64,000 nt of DNA, taken from a virus. Shown here piece by piece: positions 61,949-64,000 of the stretch (position 1 is its first letter; each line of letters begins with the position of its first letter). A program made the position numbers and the translations under genes. The DNA is taken from positions 16,389-80,388 of IMG/VR virus record IMGVR_UViG_3300035698_022762; one strand, 5' to 3'. The notes beneath the pieces are model-generated. The model made no database searches. It was given only the letters and a program-made list of their open reading frames with translations, and was not told where the DNA came from.

Positions 61949-62856
61949 AAATCTATTTTTTCCATTATAGACCTGCAATTTTCTATCATTTTATTTGGAT
62001 ATTTTTCATATTTGTCTATTTCTAAAGGCCAAAGATCAATGGTTCTTCTTTGTCCCATTATCAAAGCGTTTTCATAAAAGACAACTGATTTACCGTAATT
62101 TTTAGTATAGTAATATGTATCACCTAAAACACACCAAAATTCAGCCATTAACGGGTTGGCTGACAGACTGGACAGAGTTTTATTAATACTTTCTTGAGGT
62201 TTGTTTAAAAAATATAAATATATCATTGCAGAATAATAAGTAGTCATGACAGAAGCCATGCCTTTTTTTCTTCTAAATAGAAAATGTTCAGCCACGTTGA
62301 TATATTCTTTATATTTTTTTTGACCTAAAAGTATGCAAGATTTATAATACAAAACATCAGCATTATGACTTTCTTTCAACTCCCATTTATTTATTTTTTC
62401 AATGTCATCATCCCAATTTATTTTATTTTGAGATGAGAGTACGACATCTAATACTATTTTGGAAGAATGATCTATTGTTTCGAAAATAGGGTTTATAAAC
62501 TTTTCTTTTTTTGTAAAAATTCTTATTTCTTTTGTCAATACATTATTTGAAATTATTTGCACATTAGACACTTGTTCTTTTATGTTATCATGCCCATAAA
62601 CTATTGACTCCCAAGGATTAACACTGAAAACGAAATCTGTTTTAGCCAACAAGTTCAATTCGTTTTTCATGTCACTAATTGATTCAGAATTGTCAATATG
62701 TTCTACTTTGCATTGATATTTTTTAAACACATCTTGTTGATCGTATATTGATGCACCTATTAAAATAGGTGCATTTAGTATCGACAAAGATTCCAAACAC
62801 TTTTCTAAAAAAGGTTCAAACTTTGTTATCAGGATGCAAATTGTTAAATTTTTCAT
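61939..62856 (-). CDS. GT2-like glycosyltransferase with TPR-like C-terminus
   Basis: 305 residues. The N-terminus TICILITKFEPFLEKCLESLS is the GT2 opening (ILITxFE...L). The next segments (APILIGASIYDQQD, AKTDFVFSVNPWESIVYG) give the GT-A sheet, with a DxD-like motif unclear. The second half (about 165-300) has helix pairs typical of TPRs (EFWCVLGDTYYYTKNYGKSVVFYENAL). This combination is common in phage sugar-transferase genes. Overlaps the 57-residue gene upstream by 41 nt. Confidence 0.65.
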   Translation of the reverse strand: MKNLTICILITKFEPFLEKCLESLSILNAPILIGASIYDQQDVFKKYQCKVEHIDNSESISDMKNELNLLAKTDFVFSVNPWESIVYGHDNIKEQVSNVQIISNNVLTKEIRIFTKKEKFINPIFETIDHSSKIVLDVVLSSQNKINWDDDIEKINKWELKESHNADVLYYKSCILLGQKKYKEYINVAEHFLFRRKKGMASVMTTYYSAMIYLYFLNKPQESINKTLSSLSANPLMAEFWCVLGDTYYYTKNYGKSVVFYENALIMGQRRTIDLWPLEIDKYEKYPNKMIENCRSIMEKIDFYS

Positions 62857-62989
62857 TAATTAGATGTTCGAAAGCTTCGGCTTCTTTTTCTTTACCTTGT
62901 TCTTTATAATAATCAGCTAATATCTTATAAGGCTTTTTACCCCAAGGATTTTCCAATAAAAACATAAAATTTTGTATTATTTTATCCAT
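62816..62989 (-). CDS. Small TPR-like protein coupled to the glycosyltransferase
   Basis: 57 residues. Reads NPWGKKPYKILADYYKEQGKEKEAEAFEHLI, a helix pair of TPR type, and looks like a detached helical repeat matching the neighbour's C-terminus. Overlaps the glycosyltransferase start by 41 nt in another frame. Short but with protein-like composition throughout. Confidence 0.5.
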   Translation of the reverse strand: MDKIIQNFMFLLENPWGKKPYKILADYYKEQGKEKEAEAFEHLINEKFNNLHPDNKV

Positions 62990-63090
62990 ATAACTACACT
63001 ATATTCATAAACTGTGCTTGCTAGTATAGTTAGAAAGAGAGAAAGAATGAAAAGAATAAAACAAAGCTCTTTTTTGGAGAAAATCCCTAT

Positions 63091-63642
63091 ATGGCAAAAG
63101 CTAATGAGTACTTAAACAATAAGCAATTAGAAGAAACGATAAACCAATATCAAAGTTCTAAAAAGGATAAAGATAAATTTAAATTAATTGTAGAAGATTT
63201 AGAAGGAACAAAAAAAAGAAAATCTATTAGGAAAGTGTACACGCAAGAAGACAAAGATCATTTAAAAGAAATGCAGAGAAAGTGCAATGAATCAGAAATG
63301 GACTTTTTCACATCTAAAAACAAGTTGGCAACTAGCTTTTACACTTTATCAGAAAATTTAATTCGTTACACTAAATTCAAGCTTATTGACCCTGATGATG
63401 CTGTTCAAGAAGGCGTTATGATTTGCTTTGAAAAAGTAGGACGATTTGATAGTGAAAAAGGAAAAGCTTTTAATTACATGACAACATGTATATTCAATCA
63501 TTTTAGACAACTATACAGGTCTGCCAGAAACTACAATGAATTAAAGAAAAAGTATCATGATTATGCTCAAGTAAAATTCAGAGATAGTTTGCCCAAACAT
63601 ACCAAAGACATGTCAGCATATAGAAACAACGAAAGAGACTAA
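63091..63642 (+). CDS. Late-transcription sigma factor (gp55-like)
   Basis: 183 residues. FYTLSENLIRYTKFKLIDPDDAVQEGVMICFEKVGRFDSEKGKAFNYMTTCIFNHFRQLYRS (about 85-145) is sigma70 region 2: the DxxQEG motif, the FDxxKGxAFxYxTxxI strand and a following helix. There is no region 4, as in T4 gp55. It would direct host RNA polymerase to late TATAAATA boxes, several of which occur here. The N-terminus is Lys/Glu-rich. Confidence 0.75.
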   Translation: MAKANEYLNNKQLEETINQYQSSKKDKDKFKLIVEDLEGTKKRKSIRKVYTQEDKDHLKEMQRKCNESEMDFFTSKNKLATSFYTLSENLIRYTKFKLIDPDDAVQEGVMICFEKVGRFDSEKGKAFNYMTTCIFNHFRQLYRSARNYNELKKKYHDYAQVKFRDSLPKHTKDMSAYRNNERD

Positions 63643-63647
63643 AGGAA

Positions 63648-64000
63648 TTAGTCAAATGTACTATTAACTATTGCATTTTCCAATTCTTCGACAGTTTTGC
63701 GAATAGCATTCCTTGCAGCCACATACGAATCTTCTGACTTCTTTTTAGGCTGTACTTTTGTAATATACAAGCTTATATTTTTAAGTTCTCGTAAAATCTT
63801 TGTAGATTCATCGAAGCTTAGAATGGTATTATCGTTCATTTTACCAATTGCTAATCTTACACTTCGTTCGATTGTTTCTTTGTCTTTTTTATATGCTTTT
63901 TTTGAATCTTCTAAAGTGCCAATAATAACATTACTAGAATCAAACCTTGTTTCATTTGTAAAAACATATTTGTCTTTTATTTTTACAAATTTTATGCCGC
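63648..64000 (-). CDS. C-terminal part of a protein (5' end outside the window)
   Basis: The minus-strand frame is open from the window edge to TAG-proximal stop at 63648, about 117 residues: ...GIKFVKIKDKYVFTNETRFDSSN..., then a Lys-rich stretch, then MNDNTILSFDESTK. An internal ATG at 63839 gives a 63-residue version, but the continuity upstream argues for one longer gene. Not recognised. Confidence 0.5.
   Translation of the reverse strand, partial: GIKFVKIKDKYVFTNETRFDSSNVIIGTLEDSKKAYKKDKETIERSVRLAIGKMNDNTILSFDESTKILRELKNISLYITKVQPKKKSEDSYVAARNAIRKTVEELENAIVNSTFD

Noticed and set aside
1-64000. tRNA genes and alternative genetic code
   Set aside because: No cloverleaf-like sequence was noticed by eye, and TAA, TAG and TGA all act as ordinary stops at conserved gene ends; the single in-frame TAA at 14040 is local.

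Overview
The window is an AT-rich, densely packed piece of a large tailed-phage genome of the T4-like (myovirus) type. The evidence is one ordered head module on the plus strand: terminase large subunit (28501-30387), portal (31436-33985), a probable core protein, a gp21-type prohead protease, a coiled-coil scaffold and a gp23-type major capsid protein (38047-39504). A gp55-like late sigma factor lies at 63091-63642. The standard genetic code fits every gene read. The host cannot be named from the sequence; the many glycosyltransferase-like genes suggest surface-sugar biology.

Layout. 1-9.8 kb: virion or tail-fibre-like genes, three of which share an AEHHN motif, carry PKD domains or have a long 10-12 residue repeat tract. 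9.8-16.3 kb: small unknowns, a GT9 glycosyltransferase, a ParM/actin-like ATPase, an ORF broken by an in-frame TAA, and a DUF5659-like gene. 16.3-28.4 kb: mostly minus strand, with a 1043-residue unknown, a TOPRIM primase, a Cas4/RecB-like nuclease, a DUF3568-like lipoprotein, a zinc protease and virion-like proteins. 28.5-39.5 kb: the head module; the portal gene carries an in-frame intein.

39.6-51.1 kb: directly after the capsid-gene terminator come two homing-endonuclease-like genes and then a complete, apparently intact type I-E CRISPR-Cas system (cas3, cas8e, cse2, cas7, cas5, cas6e, cas1, cas2), a short leader and a 16-repeat array. Cas1 has E141/H208/D221, Cas6e has Y23/H26, and Cas3 keeps its HD and helicase motifs. 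The leader holds a perfect 36-bp palindrome overlapping the -35 box of a predicted pre-crRNA promoter. 51.2-53.8 kb: a run of small unknown genes.

53.9-60.7 kb: a minus-strand block that looks like an enlarged IS607-family transposon. Its serine recombinase (TnpA) and TnpB are separated by a Rossmann-like protein, a 1048-residue SF2 helicase with about six C-terminal repeats, and a 46-residue basic protein. The TnpB end abuts a gene that lacks its 5' part. 60.7-64 kb returns to ordinary phage genes.

Two promoter classes appear. T4-late-like TATATAAA boxes precede virion-type genes. Host sigma70-like promoters precede accessory modules (HEG/cas operon, CRISPR array, small-gene cluster, transposon), which could let them be expressed without phage late functions.
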